This document shows positions 1-8,972 of a stretch of 64,000 nt of DNA, piece by piece. The stretch spans positions 620,001 to 684,000 of the forward strand of contig NZ_CP053831.1 in assembly GCF_013372205.1 (NCBI RefSeq). The letters run 5' to 3'. Position 1 is the stretch's first letter. Each line of letters starts with the position of its first letter. Both the position numbers and the translations under genes were made by a program. Source of the stretch: Campylobacter mucosalis. GTDB taxonomy: Bacteria; Campylobacterota; Campylobacteria; Campylobacterales; Campylobacteraceae. The notes beneath the pieces are model-generated. The model saw only the letters and a list, made by a program, of their open reading frames with translations. It did no database searches and had not been told where the DNA came from.

Positions 1-328
1 TTTTATACATTTTGACATCGTGATTTTTGGCTTTTGCGTGAGCGATAAATGCTTTTGCTATTTTATCGTTGCTTGAGTCGTAATTTGATAGGTAGTGATT
101 TACGGCGCCACTAATATTTAGTGAAGCGCCACCAAAAATATCTGACATAAATTCATCAAAAATTATGCGGTTATTATAATATGATGATTTTGTTGTTATA
201 TTTTGGTCTAAAAAGTGCTTTGTGATTGACGGGTATGATGAGCTAGATATCTGTTGTTCTGGCGTGATAGGTTGTAAGCAACCACCAAAAAGTAGGGCAA
301 ATATCAGTAAAAAATAGAGTTTTTTCAT
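1..328 (-). CDS. putative lipoprotein, 3' end beyond window
   Basis: The reading frame opens at 328 and runs off the left edge, so only about 109 residues are visible. The N-terminus is a lipoprotein signal: MKK, a hydrophobic stretch, then LFGGC, where the Cys at residue 17 would be lipidated after signal peptidase II cleavage. The mature part is rich in Ser, Asn, Tyr and Ala (for example the SDIFGGASLNISGAVNHYL stretch) and contains no domain I recognise. It lies downstream of the outer-membrane protein gene on the same strand but is separated from it by a strong hairpin. It is most likely a surface or periplasmic lipoprotein of unknown role. The lipobox is seen; everything about function is open. 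Confidence 0.6.
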   Translation of the reverse strand, partial: MKKLYFLLIFALLFGGCLQPITPEQQISSSSYPSITKHFLDQNITTKSSYYNNRIIFDEFMSDIFGGASLNISGAVNHYLSNYDSSNDKIAKAFIAHAKAKNHDVKMYK

Positions 329-359
329 ACTTTTCTTTCTAATGTTTTATAAAAGCAAC

Positions 360-382
360 TTTCGGTGCAAAAAGCACCGAAA
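360..382 (-). terminator. intrinsic terminator after the outer-membrane protein gene
   Basis: A perfect 9-bp stem (TTTCGGTGC / GCACCGAAA) encloses a 5-base loop just past the stop codon at 386. On the minus strand it is followed by GTTGCTTTTAT, a weak U-rich tail. It separates the barrel gene from the lipoprotein gene. Confidence 0.65.
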
Positions 383-385
383 ATT

Positions 386-1114
386 TTAAAATTTATATTT
401 TAAACCAGCGCTTAGGTTAAACCCGTCGCTTAGGTATATTTTTGTGCCGTCAGTGTAAGCACTGTCGCTTATTTTACTATATCCAGCCTTTATACCAACT
501 GCAAAATTTGGTGTGAAGTTATAATCAAGTCCAACTTCTGCTTCGAAACCTTTTGGTTTGTATTTTAACTCAGAGCTTGAGCCGGTGCCTAGATTGTAAG
601 TATCACGATCCTTTGCCCAAGTTCCAGTATAAAGAGCTGCTTGATAATAAACTCCAGCATTAAGGCTTAACTTGTCTGTTAAAAGATTATCTTTTTGATA
701 CTCTACGCCACCCTTGTAATACAAGCTACCAGTGCTATCAAATAGTTCGTATGAGCCAGAAGTTACTTGTTTATCACTAAATTTCATATATCTATAGCCA
801 ATACCGGCTGGTAAGATTTTAAATGCTCCCATACCTTCTGTGTCGCCAAACTGCCAACCAAAAACACCTTCCATATCATAAAATTTCATACCTTTGTTGT
901 CTTGGTATTTTAATTTTAGATTTGAAACAAAGCCCATCTCTTTTGGATTAACCTTAAACGCTAACTCATAAAAAGGTGCCTTTTTGCTATCATTATTTGC
1001 TGATATGTCTTTGGAATTTTGCACACCGCCAAAGAAGCTAAGTTCACTAGCATTAGCACCGCTAACACATAAAGCTACCGCCGTAGCAACAGAGAAAACC
1101 TTTGTAAATTTCAT
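386..1114 (-). CDS. outer-membrane beta-barrel protein
   Basis: A 242-residue exported protein. Residues 1–22 form a signal peptide ending in the cleavage site ANA. The rest alternates short polar and aromatic strands with Gly/Asp/Asn turns and ends in the strand LSAGLKYKF with a terminal Phe, the usual C-terminal signal recognised by the BAM insertion complex. The size suggests a small barrel of about 8–12 strands, as in OmpA/OmpW-like or adhesin-type porins. The start has a good ribosome site (AAGGAG seven bases upstream). The gene is divergent from a small DNA-binding regulator, and the shared upstream region carries a repeated motif. The exact family is not assigned; the substrate is unknown. 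Confidence 0.7.
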   Translation of the reverse strand: MKFTKVFSVATAVALCVSGANASELSFFGGVQNSKDISANNDSKKAPFYELAFKVNPKEMGFVSNLKLKYQDNKGMKFYDMEGVFGWQFGDTEGMGAFKILPAGIGYRYMKFSDKQVTSGSYELFDSTGSLYYKGGVEYQKDNLLTDKLSLNAGVYYQAALYTGTWAKDRDTYNLGTGSSSELKYKPKGFEAEVGLDYNFTPNFAVGIKAGYSKISDSAYTDGTKIYLSDGFNLSAGLKYKF

Positions 1115-1147
1115 AAGAAACTCCTTTTGAGTATTGATATTTATTTA

Positions 1148-1222
1148 CCATAGAAAAATTTACTATAGCAAATTGAAAAAGCATTTTAATCAAAATATCC
1201 TTACAAAAAACTTTTACTATGG
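1148..1222. promoter_or_regulatory. repeated C(C/T)ATAG(A/T)AAA motif, candidate operator
   Basis: Three near-identical 10-mers lie between the divergent barrel and regulator genes: CCATAGAAAA at 1148–1157 (+), CTATAGTAAA at 1159–1168 (-), and CCATAGTAAA at 1213–1222 (-). The last one covers the regulator's start codon. Their placement suits binding by the neighbouring HTH protein, but this is inference from spacing and repetition only. Confidence 0.35.
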
Positions 1223-1491
1223 GAAATATTAAATTGCTAGAACTACCAAAGATAACAACGCAAGAGGATGACACTGAGTTTTTAAAATTTATATCATCAA
1301 ATGTAAAAAATATCAGGCTTAAAAAGGGCAAATCACAGCTAGAAACTGCGCTTAGTATAGGGCAAAAATCACAAGGTGCTTACGCCTGTATGGAAAATAA
1401 CACAAACAACAAGCACTTTAATTTGGTTCATCTTTTTAAGCTCAGCAAGTTTTTTGATGTTGATATCAGAGAATTTTTTGATAAGAGTTGA
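1219..1491 (+). CDS. small HTH (XRE-like) transcriptional regulator
   Basis: A 90-residue protein. Residues about 25–80 look like a Cro/CI-type helix-turn-helix: KNIRLKKGKSQLETALSIG supplies the first helices, QGAYACMENN a turn and recognition helix, and HLFKLSKFFDVDIREFF the usual closing helices, in which the cell counts state as 'focus on a target domain' in XRE proteins. No effector domain follows. The ATG has no clear ribosome site and sits within a repeated motif, which suggests leaderless or self-regulated expression. It faces away from the outer-membrane protein gene, so control of that gene is a reasonable guess. Confidence 0.6.
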   Translation: MGNIKLLELPKITTQEDDTEFLKFISSNVKNIRLKKGKSQLETALSIGQKSQGAYACMENNTNNKHFNLVHLFKLSKFFDVDIREFFDKS

Positions 1492-1541
1492 AATTTACCC
1501 TACAAGATAAAATTATTAAATTTTCGTTATAAACTAGGCTT

Positions 1542-1547
1542 TATAAT
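1542..1547 (+). promoter_or_regulatory. -10 box of htrA promoter
   Basis: A TATAAT box follows a GGCT stretch 30 bases before the htrA start codon, after T-rich DNA typical of Campylobacter sigma-70 promoters, which often lack a -35 box. The expected leader is about 23 bases and contains AAGGAT. Confidence 0.5.
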
Positions 1548-1576
1548 TTTAAAAATTTTACTTTTCAAGGATAAAA

Positions 1577-2986
1577 ATGAAAAAAATAGTTTCTATTTCG
1601 GTTTTAACATCAAGTTTGCTATTTTCAGCACAGATAAATTTTGATGAGGCTAACTCTGAAATTTCAAGAGTATCGCCACTAAATAATGCAAATGAAAATG
1701 CCGTTTTGTCATATCACGACTCTATTGCTGTTGCAAAAAAGGCGGTTGTAAATATATCTAGCACAAGGACAACCAAAACAAGAGGCAACTACGATGAATT
1801 TTTTAACGATCCATTTTTTAAAGAATTTTTTGGATTTAATTTTGGAGTGCCCCAAGAAAGACAAAAAAGTAGCTCTCTTGGCTCAGGAGTAATCATATCA
1901 AAAGATGGATATATCATAACAAACAACCACGTTATAGAAGATAGCGATATGATAACCGTCGTGCTTTCTGGCTCACAAAAGGAGTATAAAGCCAAAGTTA
2001 TTGGGACGGATTCAAAAACGGATTTGGCTGTTATAAAAATTGAGGCAAATAGTCTAACCCCTATTAAACTAGCTGACTCGTCAAAAGTGCTAGAGGGCGA
2101 TGTAGTTTTTGCTATAGGCAATCCATTTGGTGTTGGCTCTAGTATTACAAGAGGCATTATATCTGGACTTAATAAAAACAACATAGGACTAAATCAATAT
2201 GAGAATTTTATACAAACTGACGCCTCGATAAATCCTGGAAATTCTGGCGGAGCATTAGTTGATAGTCGTGGAGCATTGGTGGGGATAAATACTGCTATTT
2301 TATCTCGTGGTGGCGATAGTAGCGGTATAGGCTTTGCAATACCTTCAAATATGGTAAAGGATATCGCTAAAAAGCTCATAAGCGACGGCAAAATAGAGCG
2401 TGGATATTTGGGTGTGATGATATCTGATCTAACAGAGGAGCAAAAAGAGCTTTATCAAAATAAAGTTGGAGCTTTAATAAGTAGTGTAGAAAAGGGCTTC
2501 CCTGCTGATATGGCTGGACTAAAAAGAGGGGATTTGATAGTAAAAATAAACGAGCACGACATAAAAGGTGCTAGTGATATGAAAAATTTCATAGGCTCTC
2601 TAACGCCAAATCAAGAGATAGAGGTGTTGTTTGAGCGTGGAGGCAAGGTTAATAAGATAAAAGTAAAACTCGCAAACGTAAATATAGACGCAAAATCAAG
2701 CAAGGCTGAAACAAGTATAGATGGGCTTGGTATAACAAATTTAAGTGATGAAATAAGAATGAGATATAAGATAGCAAAAGAGCTTACAGGCGTATTTGTA
2801 ACAGAGGTCAAAGACGGCTCTAGTGCCCAAGAATACGGCTTTGAACAAGGAGATGTTATCATTCAGGTTGCTGATGATAATATTAGCGATGTGCAGAGTT
2901 TTGTAAAAGCAATTAATGCAAAAAAAGGTAAAAAGCTAGTTTGGGTAAGTCGTAGAGGTGTGATACAAGGGCTTGTGATAAGGTAA
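1577..2986 (+). CDS. htrA: periplasmic serine protease/chaperone HtrA (DegP/Do family)
   Basis: 469 residues. A signal peptide covers residues 1–18. The trypsin-like protease domain has the full catalytic triad: His118 in TNNHV, Asp149 in TDLAV and Ser223 in GNSGG. Two PDZ domains follow at about 280–370 and 385–465, the usual DegP/DegQ layout and length. It degrades or refolds misfolded envelope proteins in the periplasm; in Campylobacter jejuni HtrA is also secreted and cleaves host cell-junction proteins. Start chosen from AAGGAT upstream. A MOSC gene follows after four bases. The two-component pair at 5.5–7.5 kb is close by; in C. jejuni the CprRS pair sits next to htrA and affects its expression. 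Confidence 0.95.
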   Translation: MKKIVSISVLTSSLLFSAQINFDEANSEISRVSPLNNANENAVLSYHDSIAVAKKAVVNISSTRTTKTRGNYDEFFNDPFFKEFFGFNFGVPQERQKSSSLGSGVIISKDGYIITNNHVIEDSDMITVVLSGSQKEYKAKVIGTDSKTDLAVIKIEANSLTPIKLADSSKVLEGDVVFAIGNPFGVGSSITRGIISGLNKNNIGLNQYENFIQTDASINPGNSGGALVDSRGALVGINTAILSRGGDSSGIGFAIPSNMVKDIAKKLISDGKIERGYLGVMISDLTEEQKELYQNKVGALISSVEKGFPADMAGLKRGDLIVKINEHDIKGASDMKNFIGSLTPNQEIEVLFERGGKVNKIKVKLANVNIDAKSSKAETSIDGLGITNLSDEIRMRYKIAKELTGVFVTEVKDGSSAQEYGFEQGDVIIQVADDNISDVQSFVKAINAKKGKKLVWVSRRGVIQGLVIR

Positions 2987-2990
2987 AATA

Positions 2991-3644
2991 ATGGCGTTTT
3001 TAAAAGCAGTTTTGGTGGGTAAGGCACAGGATTATGGCTCGTATACTAGTGCCATTTTTAAAGTGGCTCAAAGTGGTGAAATTTACGCAAATAAGCTTGG
3101 TTTTATAGGTGATGAGGTGGCTGATACCATTCATCACGGCGGAGAGCAAAAGGCTATTTTTGCTAATTCGTATCAAAACTATCCACGTTGGGAGGAGTTC
3201 TTGTCGCTTAAGAATTTGCCATTTGGAGCAATGGGCGAAAATTTAACCATAGATGGACTAGATGAAAATAGCGTTTGTGTTGGCGATATCCATAAAGTTG
3301 GTAGTTTAATTATCCAGGTATCACAGCCAAGAAAGCCTTGCTCTAAATTATCAAAGCGTTGGAATAATGCAAATATGAGTGGTGAAATTTTTAAAACCGG
3401 ACTTAGCGGTTGGTATTATAGAGTGCTAGAAGAGGGTAGTTGTAAGGCCGGAGATGAGATTAAAATTTTACAAAAAGATAGCGTTGGTTTATCAGTAATG
3501 CAGTTAAACCAGCTATTTTTTGCACCAAATGAGAATTTAGATACACTAGATAAGCTTTTACGCGTAGATACGTTGGCTGGAAACTGGGTTGATGACATTA
3601 AAAAGCGTATCGGTGGTAGTTATGATGCTAGTTATATGAACTAA
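2991..3644 (+). CDS. MOSC domain protein (YiiM-like)
   Basis: A 217-residue soluble protein in the MOSC (molybdenum cofactor sulfurase C-terminal) family. Visible hallmarks are the D-T-I-H-H-G-G segment near residues 44–50, the GENLTIDGLDE segment near 84–94, and the conserved Cys in QPRKPCSKL near 118, which is the residue expected to handle sulfur or cofactor. YiiM-type members reduce N-hydroxylated substrates using a molybdenum cofactor; that activity is inferred here from family only. The start codon is four bases past the htrA stop, so the two are probably co-transcribed. It ends four bases inside the convergent antiporter gene. Confidence 0.8.
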   Translation: MAFLKAVLVGKAQDYGSYTSAIFKVAQSGEIYANKLGFIGDEVADTIHHGGEQKAIFANSYQNYPRWEEFLSLKNLPFGAMGENLTIDGLDENSVCVGDIHKVGSLIIQVSQPRKPCSKLSKRWNNANMSGEIFKTGLSGWYYRVLEEGSCKAGDEIKILQKDSVGLSVMQLNQLFFAPNENLDTLDKLLRVDTLAGNWVDDIKKRIGGSYDASYMN

Positions 3645-5086
3645 CTAGCATCAAATTTTTGCATTATTGACTGCGATAAGGCGTGGTTTTCACATTGGAT
3701 TAGTAGCAGATCCGCGCCTTCAAACACAAAAGAGCCAGTTGGTTTTATATACTCGTTTTTACGCTTTACAAGAAGGATTAGAAATTCTGTCGGTAGCTCT
3801 AGCTCGGCTAGTGTTTTGCCTATCATTTTTGAATTTTCTTGCAAGGTGTATTGCCTTAGAGCGTAGGTCAAAATAGGCGAGTTCTTGCTCTCATCTTCCA
3901 TAACGTCATCTTCAATGACTTTAAGCTTTTTAGCACTATATCCTAGAGTTGTGCCTTGTGTTAAGAGAGATATTAAAACCATAAAAAATATGATGTTAAA
4001 GATAATCTCGGGGTGTGATACACCACTTTGATATGTGTATGTTGCAAGGACGATAGGCACGACACCTCTAAGTCCGACCCACGATACAAATATCTTTTCG
4101 TTAAGGCTAAATTTTGAAAACATAAGAGAGGCAAACACTCCAAGTGGTCTAGCCACAAACATAAGCCAAATAGCAAGACAACAAGCTATAAGTGCGATAT
4201 TTGGGAGTTGTGATGGAAACACAAGTAGTCCAAGCGTGATAAACACGACTATTTGCATAGTCCAAGCGATACCGTCGTGAAAACCGATTAAATTTTTCTT
4301 ATGTGTAAATTCCTTTTTATTTATGAAAATTCCAGCTATATAAACGGCTAAATAGCCATTGCCACCAGCTTTGTAGCAAAGTGTGTATAAAAGCAGTATC
4401 CACGCCATAGAAAAAACCGGATAAAGTCCCCAGCTTTTTAGCCTTAGTTTATTAAATATGATAGGCAGTGCTGTACCAAAAACGTATCCCATAGCTATAC
4501 CAAGTCCAAACTGAATAAACAACGTGCTAAAAATTTCAGATATCACAAGCCCCTTTGAGAGCGATATCATCTGTATGATTGTAAGTGTTAAAAAGATCGC
4601 CATAGGGTCGTTTGAGCCAGATTCAAATTCTATAAGCGGTGCTAGGTTATTTTTTAGATTCATATTTTTTGCTCTAAGTATAGCAAATACTGCTGCTGCG
4701 TCCGTTGATGATATTATGGCACCTAGTAAAAATGCCTCCTCCCAGCTAAAATCAAGCAGATATTTAGCCACTGGAGCAACCGCTAGAGCTGTTAAGCACA
4801 CTCCGACGGTGGCTAGGATAAGGCTTCTTGAAAATACGGGCTTTATGGCTGAAAATTTCGTATCAAGCCCACCGGCATAGAGGATAAAAATAAGTGCTAG
4901 CATACCGACATTTTGGGCTACGACCTGATCGTTAAAATATACCCCAATTAGCCCGTCAGAGCCAGCAAGCATACCAACACCTAAAAACACGAGTAGCGAT
5001 GGTATACTAAATCTATCAGTAGTCTTGCTAAGCACTATGCTAAATAGAAGCAAAACCGAGAAAAATAGTAAGAAATTTTCTATCAT
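3641..5086 (-). CDS. potassium/proton antiporter, CPA1 family with TrkA-C domain (NhaP2/CvrA-like)
   Basis: 481 residues. About 12 membrane helices fill residues 1–400, including the conserved ESGSNDPMAIFL segment near 152–163, whose Asp is the ion-binding type residue of CPA1 exchangers, and the WVGLRGVVPIVLATY helix near 335–349. A soluble TrkA-C-like domain occupies the last 75 residues (NSKMIGKTLAELELPTEF onward), which usually senses nucleotides or potassium and gates the exchanger. This arrangement matches NhaP2/CvrA K+/H+ antiporters. It starts two bases after the stop of the upstream small gene and so belongs to its operon. Confidence 0.85.
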   Translation of the reverse strand: MIENFLLFFSVLLLFSIVLSKTTDRFSIPSLLVFLGVGMLAGSDGLIGVYFNDQVVAQNVGMLALIFILYAGGLDTKFSAIKPVFSRSLILATVGVCLTALAVAPVAKYLLDFSWEEAFLLGAIISSTDAAAVFAILRAKNMNLKNNLAPLIEFESGSNDPMAIFLTLTIIQMISLSKGLVISEIFSTLFIQFGLGIAMGYVFGTALPIIFNKLRLKSWGLYPVFSMAWILLLYTLCYKAGGNGYLAVYIAGIFINKKEFTHKKNLIGFHDGIAWTMQIVVFITLGLLVFPSQLPNIALIACCLAIWLMFVARPLGVFASLMFSKFSLNEKIFVSWVGLRGVVPIVLATYTYQSGVSHPEIIFNIIFFMVLISLLTQGTTLGYSAKKLKVIEDDVMEDESKNSPILTYALRQYTLQENSKMIGKTLAELELPTEFLILLVKRKNEYIKPTGSFVFEGADLLLIQCENHALSQSIMQKFDAS

Positions 5087-5088
5087 TT

Positions 5089-5532
5089 TTATACAAAAAT
5101 ATCTTCATTAACCGGAAGTGGTTCGTCTGTTTTTAGGCATTCAAGTACCACGCCGTAGTTCTCTTTTATATCATCTTGAAATCTCATCAAAAGCTCTTTA
5201 GCGTCAGTTGCGTCCTTTGGGAAAGAGGCTATGATGTCAATAGGTCTTTCGTTTAAAAACTCCTGTATTCCGCTTAGAAGCTTGCTTGCACCATTTCTGT
5301 TTGTAGCATAAAGGACAGCTATAAAGTGCTCGCCCTCTTGTACGACAGCGTCGGTGTTTCTTAAAATTCTCTCAAAGATCCACTCATACCCACGATTTGT
5401 TTCTGGTATGTGAAAATATATGAGTGATATGTCATTTACATCTTTTGAGTGGTTGTAATATCGTTTTAATATAGATATTTCCAAATCCAAAATAGACAGA
5501 AGTGTTGCCTTTGAAAGATTTTTTGCTGCCAT
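5089..5532 (-). CDS. conserved hypothetical protein
   Basis: 147 residues, soluble, with no signal peptide or membrane segment. The middle (EGEHFIAVLYATNRNGASKLLSGIQEFLNERPIDIIASFPKD) has an alternating strand and helix pattern that faintly resembles a degenerate nucleotide-cyclase-like (GGDEF) fold, but the catalytic motif is absent and I do not assign a family. The gene lies between the sensor kinase and the antiporter on the same strand, with two bases before the antiporter, so a shared transcript is likely. The close packing suggests a link to envelope or ion stress, which is inference. Confidence 0.65.
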   Translation of the reverse strand: MAAKNLSKATLLSILDLEISILKRYYNHSKDVNDISLIYFHIPETNRGYEWIFERILRNTDAVVQEGEHFIAVLYATNRNGASKLLSGIQEFLNERPIDIIASFPKDATDAKELLMRFQDDIKENYGVVLECLKTDEPLPVNEDIFV

Positions 5533-5552
5533 TTTAAACCCTTGATAAAATT

Positions 5553-6794
5553 TTACTCTCTTATTATATCTTTTAAATTCTCAAAAATAAATATATTCAT
5601 ATCATTTTTATATTTATATCCTAACTTGACCCCGTGAGCTAGTAAAATATTGCTTACTATATAAAGCCCCAAACCAAAACTTCTTTGTGTATTTTCGCCT
5701 TTTATGAAGGGCTGGATATAAAACTCAAGATCTTGCTTTAACTTATCGCCCTTGGTTAAAAACTCTATGCTATCTTTATTTACGACTATGGTTACGTGTT
5801 TATCGGTAGAGTATTTTAGTCCGTTATCTATCATATTTTTTATAGCTATGCAAAATAGCTTAAATTCCACGTAGAGCTTTATGTTGCTCATTTTTTTGAT
5901 AGTGACCTGCTCACGCTCTATCATCGCCATATCTATCGCTTCGTCAATAATATCGTCAATAAAGCAGTTTGCTTTATTATTTAGCTCTATTTTTGATGTG
6001 GTTTGTTCAATCGCCGCAAGTTCGGTTATCAAGCTTTCAAGCTTGTTAAAAACATTTATCAAGCGCTCTTTACTACGTCCGCCCTCTAACATCTCGGCAA
6101 CTATTCTGCCTTTTGTTATTGGTGTTTTAAGCTCGTGCATAATGTTTCTTAAAAAAAGGTGCCTTGAGTCGTTTAGTGTTTTTATCTGTTTTACTGCGTG
6201 ATAAAATGCGTCTGCAACGTCTGAAATTTCATCATTGCCTTGACTTACGTTTTGTATGCTAACCAAATCGCCTTTGGCAAATTTTACTATTTGGCGTTTT
6301 AGTTTTCTTAGTGGTTTTAGTTTATAGATTACAAATATGTAGGCTAGTAGTAAGATTATCGCGACAACCACAAACACGACCTTTATTACCTCGTATCTGT
6401 ATGGCTGAAATTCCTTATCCATTAAAATTTTTAGCTCATCGATATGCTTTATAAGCAGGTAGTGACGCTTTTTGTATAGTATGATAGCGCTTGAGCCTAT
6501 GTCGTCTGAAATTTCTTCAAGGACGATCCCTTGGGTTAAAATTTCACTCTTTACGCGTTCGCTTCTAATCTCTGGCATATCGACATTTTTCATATCTTCG
6601 CTAAATTTTTTCTCATCTATTAACCCGCTCATATAAAATAAATTTGCTTGAGCAACATTTGAGTATTTAGCGTTTAGCTCTCTTGTGTAGTTTTGTTTAT
6701 CGTAATCCATTAGCCATAAAAACGCTAAAAACACCGCAGCAAGGGCAAGTGCAAATATAAACGTGATAGTTATAAAAATTGATGAGCGTTTCAT
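5553..6794 (-). CDS. cprS: sensor histidine kinase, ArsS/CprS type
   Basis: 413 residues. Membrane segments at about 8–29 and 138–156 bracket a periplasmic sensor loop. A HAMP-like linker follows, then the dimerisation/phosphoacceptor helix with His220 in HELKTPITKGR, an unusual extended H-box typical of the epsilonproteobacterial ArsS/CprS group. The N box (NMIDNGLKYS) and a G-rich lid (SFGLGLYIV) complete the ATPase domain; the D-x-G box is weak, as is common in this group. It overlaps the response regulator stop by one base. Helicobacter ArsS senses acid; C. jejuni CprS influences envelope and biofilm genes. The symbol rests on sequence style and the neighbouring htrA. Confidence 0.8.
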   Translation of the reverse strand: MKRSSIFITITFIFALALAAVFLAFLWLMDYDKQNYTRELNAKYSNVAQANLFYMSGLIDEKKFSEDMKNVDMPEIRSERVKSEILTQGIVLEEISDDIGSSAIILYKKRHYLLIKHIDELKILMDKEFQPYRYEVIKVVFVVVAIILLLAYIFVIYKLKPLRKLKRQIVKFAKGDLVSIQNVSQGNDEISDVADAFYHAVKQIKTLNDSRHLFLRNIMHELKTPITKGRIVAEMLEGGRSKERLINVFNKLESLITELAAIEQTTSKIELNNKANCFIDDIIDEAIDMAMIEREQVTIKKMSNIKLYVEFKLFCIAIKNMIDNGLKYSTDKHVTIVVNKDSIEFLTKGDKLKQDLEFYIQPFIKGENTQRSFGLGLYIVSNILLAHGVKLGYKYKNDMNIFIFENLKDIIRE

Positions 6795-7465
6795 TAAAGC
6801 ACCAGTTTGTAGCCTATGCCACGTATGGCGTGTATGTAGCGTGGCTCTTTTGGGTTTTCTCCTAGTTTTGCTCTGATTCTGCCTATCATAACATCAATGC
6901 TCTTGCTCGTGCTATCTTCGTTTAGACTTTCGCAATTATAAATGAGCTCTTCACGGCTTACTGCGCCGCCTTGTTTTATGATGAGGTATCTTAAGATGTC
7001 ATACTCGGCGATAGTTAAATTTAGCCTTTTGCCTTTAAATAAAATTTCGTGCTCGTAGTCTTTTAAGATGATATCTTTTTGGCTGGTGTCTTTTGGACTT
7101 AGCTGACTTTGGCGACGTAAATGGCTTTTTATACGTGCTAAAAGCTCTTGTGGGTTATATGGCTTTGGTAGGTAGTCGTCAGCTCCGTTTTCAAGGGCAT
7201 TTACTTTGTCTGTGATATCGTGACGAGCGCTTGAGATGATTATTGGGACGTCGTGATTTTTTCGTATCTCTTTGCACACTTCAAGTCCGTCGATTCCTGG
7301 TAGAGTTAGGTCTAGTATAACTAGGTCAAATTTTTTGGTATTTAGCGTAGAAAGTCCAAGATACGGCTCATCTACTATCGTTACGCTCATTTGTTGAGAT
7401 TGTAGGTATTCGCTTAAAATTTCGGCTAATTCTAAATCATCTTCTATCATTAAAATTTCTATCAT
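6794..7465 (-). CDS. cprR: response regulator, OmpR/PhoB family (ArsR/CprR type)
   Basis: 223 residues from the start chosen here. The receiver domain has acidic residues Glu8/Asp9/Asp10, phosphoacceptor Asp52 in LVILDLTLPG, and the Lys in DDYLPKPYNPQELLARI. A winged-helix DNA-binding domain follows (LTIAEYDILRYLIIKQGG through GRIRAKLGENP…IRGIGYKL). A longer frame begins at a TTG at 7477, but GGAG six bases before the ATG at 7465 favours this start. The kinase gene overlaps its stop codon, so the two are translated together. C. jejuni CprR and H. pylori ArsR are essential or near-essential orthologue candidates. Confidence 0.85.
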   Translation of the reverse strand: MIEILMIEDDLELAEILSEYLQSQQMSVTIVDEPYLGLSTLNTKKFDLVILDLTLPGIDGLEVCKEIRKNHDVPIIISSARHDITDKVNALENGADDYLPKPYNPQELLARIKSHLRRQSQLSPKDTSQKDIILKDYEHEILFKGKRLNLTIAEYDILRYLIIKQGGAVSREELIYNCESLNEDSTSKSIDVMIGRIRAKLGENPKEPRYIHAIRGIGYKLVL

Positions 7466-7523
7466 TTTGCTCTCCAAATCAAAGAAAATAATGGAGCAAG
7501 GCTACCATAAGTAGCCTTAAATA

Positions 7524-8801
7524 TTAAGCATTTGCTAGTGCGTCAGATAGATCTTTTATAAGGTCATCGGCGTCTTCTATGCCTATGCTTAGGCGGATTA
7601 GACCGGCTTTTATGCCGTTTTTCTCAAGCTCTTCGCTGCTTAGCTGAGAGTGTGTTGTACTTGCTGGGTGGGTTATTAGAGATTTTGTATCTCCTATATT
7701 TACGACTATGCTAAATAGTTTTACGCTATTTATTATCCTAGTTGCAAGCTCTTTATCGCCCACGTCAAATCCTATAAGACCACTTGCGTTGCCATCTTTT
7801 AGGTATTTTTGAGCTTTATTGTAAAATTTATCGCCACTTAATGACGGATAATTTACAGATTTTACCTTAGGGTGCTCTGATAAAAATTTTGCTACTTTTA
7901 GGGCATTTTGGCAGTGTTTTTGCATTCTTAAACTTAGTGTTTCAAGCCCTTGAATGATTGCAAATGCACTCATTGGAGATAGTGTAGCACCTATGTCCCT
8001 TAACAAGGCTAGTCGTATGCGAAGTGTAAAAATGTCAAAATTTGGTGCCAAACCCGCATAAACAAGCCCGTGATAACTCTCGTCAGGTTCGTTAAAGTGC
8101 GGATATCTTGGGTTGTTTACAAGTAGATTGTTTAGCTCTTTTGAGCTTGCAACCATACCGCCCATCGTGTTGCCTTGACCGCTTATGTATTTTGTAAGGC
8201 TATAAACGCTTATATCTATGCCATTTTCAAGTGGTTTAAATAGTATTGGCGTAGCTACTGTGTTGTCAACTATTGTCGCTACTTTGTACTTTTTGGCTAT
8301 TTGGACGATTTTTTCTATGTCAGCGATTGCTATTTGAGGATTTGAAAGACTTTCAAAAAATATCGCTCTTGTCTTATCATCTATCAAATTTTCAAGGTCC
8401 TCAGCACTATCTGAGTCAAAAAATCTAGCCTCTATACCAAAACGCTTCATCGTGTGACCAATAAGTGTGGTTGAGCCACCATATACTTTTTTTGCAACTA
8501 TTACGTTATCTCCGGCCGCTGCTAGGTTTGCCACTGCGTAAAATATCGCTGCTTGACCGCTAGAAGCACTTATGGCTGCTGCTGCATTTTCAAGAGCTGC
8601 AAATCTAGCCTCTAAAACATCAAGAGTAGGGTTTGTAAGACGCGAGTAGATAGGACCAAGCTCTGCTAGGCAGAAGCGATTTGCCGCAGTTTGAGCACTA
8701 CCAAAGTCAAAAGCTGTGCTCATATAAACTGGCACCGCCATAGCTCCAGTACCTGACTTTGTGTCGTAGCCGTAGTGTGTTGTGATACTATCTTGCCTCA
8801 T
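7524..8801 (-). CDS. metY: O-acetylhomoserine sulfhydrylase (PLP enzyme)
   Basis: 425 residues from the ATG preceded by AAGGAG five bases upstream; a frame extension to 8816 would overlap that ribosome site and is rejected. It is a Cys/Met-metabolism PLP enzyme: SSGQAAIFYAVANL binds the phosphate, and Lys204 in SLTKYISGQGNTMGG forms the Schiff base. The YSRLTNPTLDVLE segment is typical. Length above 400 and the extended insertion after IDISV favour O-acetylhomoserine sulfhydrylase over cystathionine synthase. It makes homocysteine from O-acetylhomoserine and sulfide in the cytoplasm, feeding methionine synthesis. Upstream 8802–8972 I see no SAM-type riboswitch. Confidence 0.9.
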   Translation of the reverse strand: MRQDSITTHYGYDTKSGTGAMAVPVYMSTAFDFGSAQTAANRFCLAELGPIYSRLTNPTLDVLEARFAALENAAAAISASSGQAAIFYAVANLAAAGDNVIVAKKVYGGSTTLIGHTMKRFGIEARFFDSDSAEDLENLIDDKTRAIFFESLSNPQIAIADIEKIVQIAKKYKVATIVDNTVATPILFKPLENGIDISVYSLTKYISGQGNTMGGMVASSKELNNLLVNNPRYPHFNEPDESYHGLVYAGLAPNFDIFTLRIRLALLRDIGATLSPMSAFAIIQGLETLSLRMQKHCQNALKVAKFLSEHPKVKSVNYPSLSGDKFYNKAQKYLKDGNASGLIGFDVGDKELATRIINSVKLFSIVVNIGDTKSLITHPASTTHSQLSSEELEKNGIKAGLIRLSIGIEDADDLIKDLSDALANA

Positions 8802-8972
8802 TTTTTCTCCTTGCATTAAAATAAAAGCTTCATTTTATACTTTTTTGCAACATTTGCGTAAATTATTCGTAAATTTTACGTCAAAATTTTTAAAAAATGT
8901 GTAAAAATGTGATCTTCAGCAATAATTTTAAAAAAGATTGCTAGAATAGAGCAAAAATTTTTCTGGAAATAG

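Noticed and set aside
8802-8972. Possible SAM or Met riboswitch before metY
   Set aside because: Only short AT-rich repeats such as CGTAAA/TTTACG are seen; no conserved riboswitch core or Met/Cys-rich frame.
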